A DNA stretch of 10,581 bases, from positions 1 through 10,581 of the forward strand of contig CAIMWY010000129.1 of NCBI GenBank assembly GCA_903845315.1, written 5' to 3'. The notes under the pieces were generated by a model. The model was not told the origin of the DNA. It worked only from the letters and a program-made list of their open reading frames with translations, and searched no databases. Position numbers and translations under genes: made by a program. Of this stretch, positions 1 through 6,843 are shown in pieces. Each line of letters starts with the position of its first letter. The stretch's first letter is position 1. The DNA is from an uncultured Burkholderiales bacterium. Its GTDB lineage: Bacteria; Pseudomonadota; Gammaproteobacteria; Burkholderiales; Burkholderiaceae.

Positions 1-1
1 G

Positions 2-1417
2 CCCCCGCGTCTGGACGGCCGCACCATTGACTTTAGCCAATGTGCCGAACAGCCGGGCGATGGCATGCCCGGCGGTTTGCCCGGCGAGGTGCCGGTGTTC
101 AGCTTCATGGGGCGTGCGGTGATGCACCCTCAGCACATGCCGTGCTGGATCACCCACACCAATGCGCGCACCCACGACATCATCCGCTCTGGCTTTGACC
201 GCAGCCCCATGTTCACCGGCAAGATCGAAGGCGTGGGGCCACGCTATTGCCCCAGCGTGGAAGACAAAATCAACCGCTTTGCCGACAAAGACAGCCACCA
301 GATTTTTCTCGAGCCCGAGGGCCTGACCACCCACGAGTACTACCCCAACGGCATCTCGACCAGCTTGCCTTTTGACATTCAGTATGAGCTGGTGCGTTCC
401 ATGAAAGGGCTGGAAAACGCCCACATCATTCGACCAGGGTATGCCATCGAATACGACTACTTTGACCCGCGTGAGCTCAAGCGCAGCTTTGAAACCCGTG
501 CCATTAGCGGCTTGTTCTTTGCCGGCCAAATCAACGGCACCACGGGCTACGAAGAGGCAGCAGCCCAAGGCCTCTTCGCCGGCATCAACGCAGCCCTGCA
601 ATGTCGCGCCTTGGCAGGCCTTGCCAACGACTTTGGCGGCGCTTGGACGCCCGGGCGTGACCAGGCCTATTTGGGCGTGTTGGTCGATGACCTGACCACC
701 AAGGGTGTGACCGAGCCTTACCGCATGTTCACCAGCCGAGCCGAGTTCCGCTTGCAGTTGCGCGAAGACAATGCCGACATGCGCTTGACCGAAATCGGTC
801 GCCACATGGGCTTGGTGGATGACGCGCGCTGGGAGGCCTTCAGCCGCAAGCGCGACGCTGTTTCACGTGAAACAGAGCGCCTCAAGTCGGCTTGGGTCAA
901 TCCGCGCAACCTGGCGCCCGCCGAGTCTGAGCGGGTGCTGGGCAAGGCCATTGAGCACGAGCACAGCTTGGCCGATTTGTTGCGCCGCCCGGATGTGAGC
1001 TACGACGCGCTGATGTCGCTGGATGGTGGCCGCTTCCAAAGTCCTGAGTTGGTGGCCGGTTTGGCGGGTGACGATGTTTCACGTGAAACCACGCGCTCGG
1101 TGGTGGAGCAGGTGGAAATTGCCGCCAAATATTCGGGCTACATCGACCGCCAGCGTGACGAGGTGCAGCGTGCGGCCCACTATGAAAATCTCCAACTCCC
1201 CGATGCGCTGGACTACAGCCAGGTGACGGCACTCTCGATCGAGGTACGACAAAAGCTCACCCGCTTCCGCCCCGAAACCTTGGGGCAGGCCTCGCGCCTC
1301 TCGGGCATCACCCCTGCGGCGATTTCCTTGTTGTTGATCCACCTCAAGCGCGCCCGCGTCAAGGGCTTTGTGCCAGAGGCGCCGACCGCAGAGCCGTCTG
1401 ACGTGGCGGCGGCCTGA
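2..1417 (+). CDS. mnmG: MnmG (GidA), tRNA uridine-5-carboxymethylaminomethyl modification enzyme, 5' truncated
   Basis: MnmG is the FAD-dependent partner of MnmE. In the cytoplasm the complex places a (carboxymethyl)aminomethyl group on the wobble uridine of several tRNAs. The frame is open from base 2 and gives 471 residues. Full-length family members have roughly 630-660, so about 170-180 N-terminal residues, including the FAD GxGxxG loop, lie outside the window. Visible family blocks, numbered within the fragment, are [18 protein letters not shown] (about 80-97), FLEPEGL with [12 protein letters not shown] (about 102-125), and [18 protein letters not shown] (about 173-190). The C-terminal helical domain that contacts MnmE ends in [18 protein letters not shown] and LLLIHLKR. 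The stop is followed after 2 bases by the rsmG ATG, the classic gidA-gidB pairing. Two parS sequences lie inside this gene and each encodes VSRET. Identity is secure; only the start is unknown. Confidence 0.97.
   Translation, partial: PPRLDGRTIDFSQCAEQPGDGMPGGLPGEVPVFSFMGRAVMHPQHMPCWITHTNARTHDIIRSGFDRSPMFTGKIEGVGPRYCPSVEDKINRFADKDSHQIFLEPEGLTTHEYYPNGISTSLPFDIQYELVRSMKGLENAHIIRPGYAIEYDYFDPRELKRSFETRAISGLFFAGQINGTTGYEEAAAQGLFAGINAALQCRALAGLANDFGGAWTPGRDQAYLGVLVDDLTTKGVTEPYRMFTSRAEFRLQLREDNADMRLTEIGRHMGLVDDARWEAFSRKRDAVSRETERLKSAWVNPRNLAPAESERVLGKAIEHEHSLADLLRRPDVSYDALMSLDGGRFQSPELVAGLAGDDVSRETTRSVVEQVEIAAKYSGYIDRQRDEVQRAAHYENLQLPDALDYSQVTALSIEVRQKLTRFRPETLGQASRLSGITPAAISLLLIHLKRARVKGFVPEAPTAEPSDVAAA
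859..874. other. parS: parS centromere site, perfect palindrome (ParB-binding)
   Basis: The sequence here is TGTTTCACGTGAAACA, a perfect 16-bp inverted repeat identical to the canonical chromosomal parS consensus. parS is where ParB loads onto DNA before spreading as a CTP-dependent clamp. The site is inside mnmG and is read there as V-S-R-E-T. A complete parA and parB lie about 2-4 kb downstream, which strongly supports function. The match is seen directly; ParB binding is inferred from the known conservation of this site. Confidence 0.95.
1075..1090. other. parS: parS site, 15/16 match
   Basis: The sequence TGTTTCACGTGAAACC differs from the canonical parS palindrome only at the last base. 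It starts 216 bases after the first site, lies in the same mnmG reading frame, and again encodes V-S-R-E-T. The 14-bp core GTTTCACGTGAAAC is intact. ParB would be expected to bind it well, though perhaps less tightly than the perfect copy. Confidence 0.88.
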
Positions 1418-1419
1418 CC

Positions 1420-2121
1420 ATGGGACATTCCTTGTCGGGCGCTTTGCGCCAAGGCTTGGTTGGGTTGGGCTTGTCTTTGGATGAGGCGGCGCAGGCGCAA
1501 CTCTTGGCCTACATGGACTTGATTGCCAAGTGGAACAAGGTCTACAACCTCACGGCGGTTCGCGATGCGCAAGAAATGTTGACGCACCATTTGTTGGATA
1601 GCTTGGCGGTGGTGCCGCCGCTGCGTCGTGAGTTGGCGCAGTTGGCGCGAGCCGAGAGGTTTGCGCCAGCCCTGCCCCAAGTCGCATCATCCGCTGTTTC
1701 GCAGACGCGCTATCGCTTGTTGGACGTGGGCGCTGGTGCTGGTTTGCCGGGGGTGGTGATCGCCATCGCCTGCCCCGAGGTGTCGGTGACTTGCGTCGAC
1801 ACCGTGGGCAAAAAAGCGGCCTTTGTCCAGCAGGTGGCCGTCAGTTTACGCCTGCCCAATTTGCGTGGTCTCCATGCCCGGGTCGAAACCTTGACCGATC
1901 CGTTTGACGTGGTGTGCTCCCGCGCCTTTGCTTCCTTGCTCGACTTCACCGCCTGGACGGCCGGGGCGCTAGCGCCTGATGGCGTGTGGCTGGCCATGAA
2001 GGGCAAGCGCCCTGCGTCGGAGATGCAGGCCTTGCCGGATCACGTCAAAGTGTTTCACGTGGAACCATTGACCGTGCCGGGCCTAGACGCCGAGCGCTGT
2101 ATCGTTTGGATGCGCGGTTAA
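1420..2121 (+). CDS. rsmG: RsmG (GidB), 16S rRNA (guanine-N7)-methyltransferase
   Basis: RsmG transfers a methyl group from S-adenosylmethionine to N7 of G527 (E. coli numbering) of 16S rRNA in the small ribosomal subunit. Its loss gives low-level streptomycin resistance in several bacteria. The protein has 233 residues against about 207 in E. coli. Landmarks are the N-terminal WNKVYNLTAV block (38-47), HHLLDSLAV (56-64), the SAM-binding glycine motif LDVGAGAGLPG (101-111), the VDTVGKKAAF block with acidic D127, CSRAFASL (167-174) and MKGK (193-196). The extra length sits mainly at residues 69-97, an Ala/Arg/Leu-rich stretch between HHLLDSLAV and the SAM motif. The ATG lies 2 bases after the mnmG stop without a strong Shine-Dalgarno sequence, so translational coupling to mnmG is likely. 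A degenerate parS lies near the 3' end. Confidence 0.96.
   Translation: MGHSLSGALRQGLVGLGLSLDEAAQAQLLAYMDLIAKWNKVYNLTAVRDAQEMLTHHLLDSLAVVPPLRRELAQLARAERFAPALPQVASSAVSQTRYRLLDVGAGAGLPGVVIAIACPEVSVTCVDTVGKKAAFVQQVAVSLRLPNLRGLHARVETLTDPFDVVCSRAFASLLDFTAWTAGALAPDGVWLAMKGKRPASEMQALPDHVKVFHVEPLTVPGLDAERCIVWMRG
2051..2066. other. Degenerate parS-like site (14/16)
   Basis: The sequence TGTTTCACGTGGAACC differs from the parS consensus at positions 12 and 16 and keeps the central CACGTG. It lies in rsmG and encodes most of V-F-H-V-E-P, in a different codon phase from the two mnmG sites. It may be a weak ParB site or a chance or decayed relative. Its closeness to two strong sites favours some function, but this is inference. 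Confidence 0.5.
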
Positions 2122-2155
2122 ACTCCCTCCCCCACCCCCCTGTTTTGAGGCTTGC

Positions 2156-2770
2156 ATGTTCGGTGTGTCGGACTACGGCGCGTTTGTCGTGGCCATCATT
2201 GTGTTTTTGGCTATTCCCGGCCCTGGCAACTTGGCGTTGTTAACTGCAACCGCCAAGGGCGGCATCCGTGCGGGCTTGGCGGCCACCTTGGGTGTGATCG
2301 TGGGCGACCAGGCGCTGCTGTGGCTGGCGGTTGCCGGTGTGGCGGCCTTATTGCTGACCAACCCCAGCGTGTTTTACGCCGTTCAGTGGGCGGGCTCGAT
2401 TTATTTGATTTGGCTGGGCGCCAAGTTGCTCAGCGCCAAACCGGGTGACGCGCCTGTGCTCGAACTCAAGCCGCGCCATTATTTGCGGCAAGCATTTGTC
2501 ATTACCCTGTTCAACCCTAAAGCGATTGTGTTTTACATGGCGTTCTTCCCGTTGTTTGTCGACCCCACCGTGCATCAAGGTTGGGTGACCTTTGCCGTCA
2601 TGGCGGCCACCATTGCCGCGCTGACCTTTCTCTATGGTTTGGTGGTGGTTGTGTTGGCCCATTTTTTGGCGGCGCGTGTGCGCGCCAGCGCCGTGGTCTC
2701 TACCCTGCTCAACAAAATTGCCGGTCTGCTGCTGATTGGTTTTGGCCTGAAACTGGCCCTGTCTAAGTAA
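2156..2770 (+). CDS. LysE/RhtB-family amino-acid exporter
   Basis: This is an inner-membrane protein of 204 residues, the usual length for the LysE/RhtB translocator family. The family exports amino acids or derivatives such as homoserine, threonine, lysine or leucine, driven by the proton gradient. The signature PGPGNLALLTAT lies at 21-32, followed by KGGIRAGLAATLGVIVGD (34-51) near the first loop and FNPKAIVFYMAFFPLFV (119-135) in the middle of the protein. About six hydrophobic helices are visible (roughly 7-25, 40-65, 72-92, 112-135, 143-170, 185-203). The ATG has a GAGG Shine-Dalgarno sequence 6 bases upstream. The 34-base gap after rsmG is C-rich and shows no terminator hairpin, so the gene probably reads through from rsmG into parA. 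The substrate cannot be told from the sequence. Confidence 0.9.
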   Translation: MFGVSDYGAFVVAIIVFLAIPGPGNLALLTATAKGGIRAGLAATLGVIVGDQALLWLAVAGVAALLLTNPSVFYAVQWAGSIYLIWLGAKLLSAKPGDAPVLELKPRHYLRQAFVITLFNPKAIVFYMAFFPLFVDPTVHQGWVTFAVMAATIAALTFLYGLVVVVLAHFLAARVRASAVVSTLLNKIAGLLLIGFGLKLALSK

Positions 2771-2793
2771 ACGTCTTCTTTTTGAAAGCTCCC

Positions 2794-3591
2794 ATGGCCA
2801 AAATCTTCTGTGTCGCCAACCAAAAAGGTGGCGTTGGCAAAACCACCACCACAGTGAATTTGGCTGCGGGCTTGGCCTCTGTCGGGCAGCGCGTGTTGAT
2901 GGTGGACTTGGATCCGCAGGGCAATGCCACCATGGGCTCGGGCATCGACAAGCGCCAACTCACGCTCTCGGTGTATGACGTGTTGTTGGACTCGGCCAGC
3001 ATTGCCGAGGCGCGTGTGCGAAGCAACTGGGGCGACGACGGTGCGCGCGCCAAGGTGCCAACCTATGACGTGTTGGGCGCCAACCGCGACTTGGCGGGTG
3101 CCGAAGTGGAGTTGGTGGGGCTGGAAAACCGCGAAAACCGCCTCAAGCAAGCCTTGGCGACAGTCGCCCAAGACTATGACTTCGTGCTGATCGATTGTCC
3201 GCCTTCGTTGTCCATGCTGACACTCAATGGCTTGTGCTCGGCCCACGGCGTGATCGTGCCGATGCAGTGTGAATACTTTGCGCTTGAAGGGCTGACCGAC
3301 TTGGTCAACACCATCAAGCAGGTGCACGCCAACCTGAACCATGAGCTCAAAATCATCGGCTTGTTGCGTGTCATGTTTGACCCCCGCATCACCTTGCAGC
3401 AGCAGGTGAGCGACCAACTCAAGGACCACTTTGGCGACAAAGTGTTCAACGCCGTCATTCCGCGCAATGTGCGCTTGGCAGAAGCACCGAGTTATGGCCT
3501 GCCGGGCGTGGTTTTTGACCCGTCCGCCAAGGGCAGCCAAGCCTTTGTAGACTTTGCGCAAGAGATGGTTGCGCGCGTTCAGACGCTGTGA
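2794..3591 (+). CDS. parA: ParA (Soj) chromosome-partitioning ATPase
   Basis: ParA is a deviant-Walker ATPase that binds DNA non-specifically as an ATP dimer on the nucleoid. ParB-stimulated ATP hydrolysis then moves the origin region. Starting at ATG 2794 the protein has 265 residues, typical of short chromosomal ParA proteins, and opens MAKIFCVANQKGGVGKTTTT. The deviant Walker A is KGGVGKTT (11-18) with signature lysine K11 and K16. The A' motif is VDLDPQGN (37-44) and Walker B is VLIDCPP (131-137). The C-terminal part has IPRNVRLAEAPSYGLP (222-237), typical of Soj-type ParA. An in-frame TTG at 2782 would add four residues but would not give a normal family N terminus. The Shine-Dalgarno sequence is weak (GAAAG). 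There is no N-terminal HTH, so this is not a plasmid type Ia ParA. The stop overlaps the next gene's likely GTG start. Confidence 0.97.
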   Translation: MAKIFCVANQKGGVGKTTTTVNLAAGLASVGQRVLMVDLDPQGNATMGSGIDKRQLTLSVYDVLLDSASIAEARVRSNWGDDGARAKVPTYDVLGANRDLAGAEVELVGLENRENRLKQALATVAQDYDFVLIDCPPSLSMLTLNGLCSAHGVIVPMQCEYFALEGLTDLVNTIKQVHANLNHELKIIGLLRVMFDPRITLQQQVSDQLKDHFGDKVFNAVIPRNVRLAEAPSYGLPGVVFDPSAKGSQAFVDFAQEMVARVQTL

Positions 3592-4157
3592 GTCCAAGCC
3601 CCAACATGCCCACCGTCCTTTTATTGCCTGGCTGGCACAACAGCGGGCCAGATCACTGGCAAAGCCTGTGGGAGGCCCAGCATGGCTACACCCGCGTGGC
3701 CCAGCATGACTGGTCGTTTCCGTTGCGCGGCGACTGGATGGCGCAACTCGAAGAGGCTGTGTTGGACCACGACGAGGTGGTGCTGGTTGCCCACAGCCTA
3801 GGCTGCATTTTGGTGGCTGCGTGGGCCGCACATTCTCAGCACACCGAGCGGGTACACGCTGCTTTGCTGGTAGCGCCAGGCGACGTGGAGCGTCCAGAAA
3901 TGCAGCACGCCTTGTTCAGTTGGCGTCCCATCGTGCGTGAGCGCCTACCCTTTCAAAGCACGTTGGTGACCAGCCGCAACGACCCCTATTGCAGCTTCAT
4001 GCGGGCCAGTCGTTTGGCCATGGACTGGGGCACGCGCCTGGTCGATGTGGGCAACCGAGGCCACATCAACAGCGACTCGAATTTGGGGGACTGGCCACAA
4101 GGCCAAGCCCTGTTGGATGAATTAAGAACTGAAGAGAAAACACACCATGGTCACTAA
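3588..4157 (+). CDS. RBBP9/YdeN-family serine hydrolase (alpha/beta hydrolase)
   Basis: This is a small cytosolic alpha/beta hydrolase of 189 residues, typical of the RBBP9/YdeN (Ser_hydrolase) family. It opens with the strand-loop LLLPGWHNSGPDHWQSLW (11-28). The nucleophile elbow is VAHSLGC (67-73) with Ser70; the first position is Ala instead of the classical Gly, as is common in this family. The probable catalytic Asp is D132 in RNDPYC, and the His is H159 in GNRGHIN. The chosen GTG start overlaps the parA stop by 4 bases; an ATG at 3606 would remove six residues and is nearly as likely. The 3' end overlaps parB by 11 bases. This sandwiching implies co-translation with parA and parB. The substrate is unknown: family members are called esterases or peptidase-like hydrolases with poorly known substrates. 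No role in partitioning can be claimed from the sequence alone. Confidence 0.88.
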   Translation: MSPSPNMPTVLLLPGWHNSGPDHWQSLWEAQHGYTRVAQHDWSFPLRGDWMAQLEEAVLDHDEVVLVAHSLGCILVAAWAAHSQHTERVHAALLVAPGDVERPEMQHALFSWRPIVRERLPFQSTLVTSRNDPYCSFMRASRLAMDWGTRLVDVGNRGHINSDSNLGDWPQGQALLDELRTEEKTHHGH

Positions 4158-5064
4158 AAAACCAAAAGGCTTAGGCCGCGGACTCGAAGCTTTGCTGGGG
4201 CCCAAAGTCGACGACAGCGCAGCAGCCAAAGCCGCCGCCAGCGAGGGCTTGCCACACAGCTTGCCGTTGAGCGAGTTGGTGGCGGGCATGTACCAACCGC
4301 GTACGCGCATGGACGAGGGCGCCTTGTACGAGTTGGCCGAAAGCATCAAAGCCCAAGGCATCATGCAGCCGATTCTGGTGCGCCGACTCACCGATGGCCC
4401 TAACGCGGGCAAATACGAAATCATTGCCGGCGAGCGTCGCAGTCGCGCGGCCAAACTGGCCGGGCTCGATGCCGTGCCTGTGCTGGTGCGTGATGTGCCC
4501 AACGAGGCGGCGGCGGCCATGGCCTTGATTGAAAACATTCAGCGCGAAGACCTCAACCCGCTGGAAGAAGCGCAAGGCTTGCAGCGCTTGATCAAAGAGT
4601 TTGGCCTGACCCATGAAACAGCGGCCCAAGCGGTGGGCCGTTCACGCAGTGCTGCCAGCAATTTGTTGCGGCTGCTTAACCTCGCGGAGCCCGTGCAAAC
4701 CATGCTGATGGCGGGCGACTTGGACATGGGCCATGCCCGCGCCTTGTTGGCCTTGGACCGTGCGGCACAAATCACCGCAGCCAATCAAATTGCCGCCAAA
4801 CACATGTCGGTGCGAGAGACGGAGAGCTTGGTAAAAAAGCTCGGCGCCGAATTCAATTTGGTGCCACAAAAGCCTAAAAAAGAAAAATCACGCGACCTGA
4901 AACGCGTGGAAGAAGAGTTGTCCGACTTGCTCACGGCCCAAGTGGATGTGCGCATCAAAAAACGGGTCAAACGGCAAGGCCGTATCGAAGAAATGGGCGA
5001 ACTGGCGATTCAGTTTGGCTCTTTGGACGAGCTCAATGGTTTGATCGACAAGCTCAGGGGCTAA
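4147..5064 (+). CDS. parB: ParB (Spo0J) chromosome-partitioning CTPase and parS-binding protein
   Basis: ParB loads at parS, binds and hydrolyses CTP, slides as a clamp and stimulates ParA. The protein has 305 residues. The N-terminal KKPKGLGRGLEALLG (4-18) is the basic ParA-activating tail. The CTP-binding N domain has box I YQPRTRMDEGALYELAESI (49-67), QPILVRR (74-80), box II GERRSRAAKLAGL (95-107) and box III ENIQREDLNPLEEAQG (129-144). The parS-binding helix-turn-helix is at about 154-178 (LTHETAAQAVGRSRSAASNLLRLL). A lysine-rich linker (242-253) leads to the C-terminal dimerisation domain ending DELNGLIDKLRG. The ATG at 4147 has an AAGAG ribosome site about 10 bases upstream, inside the hydrolase gene. 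Perfect and near-perfect parS sites lie upstream in mnmG. All family boxes look intact. Confidence 0.97.
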   Translation: MVTKKPKGLGRGLEALLGPKVDDSAAAKAAASEGLPHSLPLSELVAGMYQPRTRMDEGALYELAESIKAQGIMQPILVRRLTDGPNAGKYEIIAGERRSRAAKLAGLDAVPVLVRDVPNEAAAAMALIENIQREDLNPLEEAQGLQRLIKEFGLTHETAAQAVGRSRSAASNLLRLLNLAEPVQTMLMAGDLDMGHARALLALDRAAQITAANQIAAKHMSVRETESLVKKLGAEFNLVPQKPKKEKSRDLKRVEEELSDLLTAQVDVRIKKRVKRQGRIEEMGELAIQFGSLDELNGLIDKLRG

Positions 5065-5088
5065 AGACACCGGTTGTTGAGACGCACC

Positions 5089-6843
5089 ATGGCACTTGTC
5101 CCCAGCGCTGCCCCACGGTTGGATGACGGAGACCGCGTCCAACAAGATTTGCTGGACGCGCGGCGGCGTTTGTTTTCGACCTACTGCTTGCAGCTGACGC
5201 TGGCTGCGTCGCTGTTGTTTTATGGGCTGGATCACCCGGGCTACGACCACCGCATTTATTTGTTCAGCGCGGCCACATGTTTGGTGTTGATGGTGTTGCT
5301 TCGTCGCGGGTTTTCTACCCTCTTTGCTGCCAACTTGGCACTGCTGATGGGCTTGGCAACATTCCTGTGGGTGGCGGGACAAAGCGGCGGCGTCAACTCC
5401 TCGAAAAACTTGTGGGCCAGTTTGCTGCCCATGGTGGCGCTGCTCACTGTCGGCCGCAAAGCCAGCATGTGGTGGTTGGTGTTGATTTCGCTGGCACAGG
5501 TGGGGCTGATGGGGGCGTGCCTGTTGGGTTGGGTCGACACCCGTGTCAACCTACAACAAGCCATCGCTTGGGCAGTTTTTAACCAGGCCTGTGTGGTGGG
5601 GGCTTGGGTGTTGGGGATGCATCTGTACGAGCGCATGTACCGCCAACAAGTCAAGCTCAATGAGCTGCACAACAAAGACTTAGAAGCAACCCACGAAGAC
5701 TTGCAGCGCGCCCAGGCCCACAAAGACGAATTCATTGCCTCCGTGGGCCATGAACTGCGCACACCCATGAATGCCATCTTGGGATTCAACGGCCTGTTAC
5801 GCAGCCAGCTGCAAGACCGCGAAGAAGACGTGGCGGTGGTCGACCATATCCGCCGCGCGACCGAGCAACTCCTTCAAGTGGTCAACGACATTTTGGATTT
5901 TTCGCAGCTCCAAGCAGGACGCTTGGTTTTGCATGCCCAAACCTTTGAGCTGTCACGCGCCATCACCGACATGCTGAAGCCGTATCAAGTGCGGGCCCAA
6001 GCCAAGGGCTTGGCGATGACTTTGGATATGTCGCCGGCCACGAATGTTTGGGCGCATGCCGACAAGGGCCGACTGCTGCAAATCTTGCAGAACCTGGTCG
6101 ACAACGCCATCAAATTCACCCCACACGGGCGGGTCGATGTGCGTGTTGCGTTGGACGATGCACAGCTGGACGTGGCGGTGCAAGACACCGGCATTGGCAT
6201 TGCGCCAGATCGGCAACAGGTCATTTTTGACCGCTTTGAACATGCCAATATTCAAACCAATCGCCAGTTCGGTGGCACCGGCTTGGGCATGTCCATTTGT
6301 GAGCGGTTGGTGAGCCTGCAAGGAGGCGCGCTCGGCCTGAGCAGTCAAGTGGGCGAGGGGTCTCGCTTTTGGTTCAAGTTGCCCTTGCGTGTGGTGGATA
6401 CACCGAGCCAAGCGTATGCCGACGCAAAAGATGTCACACAGGAGCCCTTGCACCTTTTATTGGTGGATGACAACGCGGTGAATTTGATGGTGGCGGGCTT
6501 GATGTTGAGAAAAAACTTTCCCAATGCCACGGTGACGCAGACCGACTGCGGCGCGCAAGCCCTAGAGCTGCTGCGCACCCAAAGCGTTGACCTGGTGTTG
6601 ATGGATTTGATGATGCCGGGCATGGACGGCCTAGAAGCGACCCGCCTTGTGCGACACACGCTGCCCTTACCCGCACGGGATGTGCCTGTGTTGGCTTTGA
6701 CGGCCAGCGTGAACCCGGTGGACCGCGAGCGTTGCTTGGCCAGCGGCATGGACGATGTGTTGTACAAGCCGCTCGATCCCAACGACACGGTGGCGCAGAT
6801 CACGCGCTGCTTGTTGATGCGCAGACACAAGGCAACGGCATGA
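5089..6843 (+). CDS. Hybrid sensor histidine kinase with six-helix membrane domain and C-terminal receiver (HK1)
   Basis: From ATG 5089 the protein has 584 residues; a TTG at 5074 would add five. Six hydrophobic helices (about 34-49, 58-72, 76-97, 107-121, 126-148, 158-180) have only short loops, so sensing is probably within or at the membrane. A charged helical linker (181-212) leads to HisKA with the H-box VGHELRTPMNAILGF (H221 phosphoacceptor). The HATPase domain has the N-box LQNLVDNAIKF (N339), G1 DTGIGI (366-371), F-box FDRFEHAN (380-387) and G2 GGTGLGMSI (395-403). The receiver has LLLVDDNAVN (D460, D461), phosphoacceptor D506 in LVLMDLMMPGMDG, T538 and K560. All catalytic residues are present. 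No PAS, HAMP or HPt domain is seen. The start lies 24 bases after the parB stop, and the end overlaps the second kinase by ATGA. The signal and output are unknown. Confidence 0.93.
   Translation: MALVPSAAPRLDDGDRVQQDLLDARRRLFSTYCLQLTLAASLLFYGLDHPGYDHRIYLFSAATCLVLMVLLRRGFSTLFAANLALLMGLATFLWVAGQSGGVNSSKNLWASLLPMVALLTVGRKASMWWLVLISLAQVGLMGACLLGWVDTRVNLQQAIAWAVFNQACVVGAWVLGMHLYERMYRQQVKLNELHNKDLEATHEDLQRAQAHKDEFIASVGHELRTPMNAILGFNGLLRSQLQDREEDVAVVDHIRRATEQLLQVVNDILDFSQLQAGRLVLHAQTFELSRAITDMLKPYQVRAQAKGLAMTLDMSPATNVWAHADKGRLLQILQNLVDNAIKFTPHGRVDVRVALDDAQLDVAVQDTGIGIAPDRQQVIFDRFEHANIQTNRQFGGTGLGMSICERLVSLQGGALGLSSQVGEGSRFWFKLPLRVVDTPSQAYADAKDVTQEPLHLLLVDDNAVNLMVAGLMLRKNFPNATVTQTDCGAQALELLRTQSVDLVLMDLMMPGMDGLEATRLVRHTLPLPARDVPVLALTASVNPVDRERCLASGMDDVLYKPLDPNDTVAQITRCLLMRRHKATA

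Noticed and set aside
2122..2155. C-rich tract between rsmG and the exporter as a regulatory element
   Set aside because: It is a short pyrimidine-rich spacer with no hairpin or repeat structure; the downstream GAGG ribosome site explains the only useful part.
2782..2793. TTG start for ParA four codons upstream
   Set aside because: Family ParA proteins begin just before the KGGVGKTT loop, as in MAKIFCVANQKGG, so the ATG at 2794 fits better.
2632..3831. A 399-codon open frame on the - strand opposite parA
   Set aside because: It lies wholly antisense to parA and parts of its neighbours, has low-complexity His/Gln/Arg-rich composition and no recognisable motifs. It is a by-product of codon bias in the real genes.
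6732..6839. N-terminal extension of the second kinase by 36 codons
   Set aside because: The extension lies inside the receiver of the first kinase and has no family character. The ATG overlapping the stop (ATGA) is a far better start.
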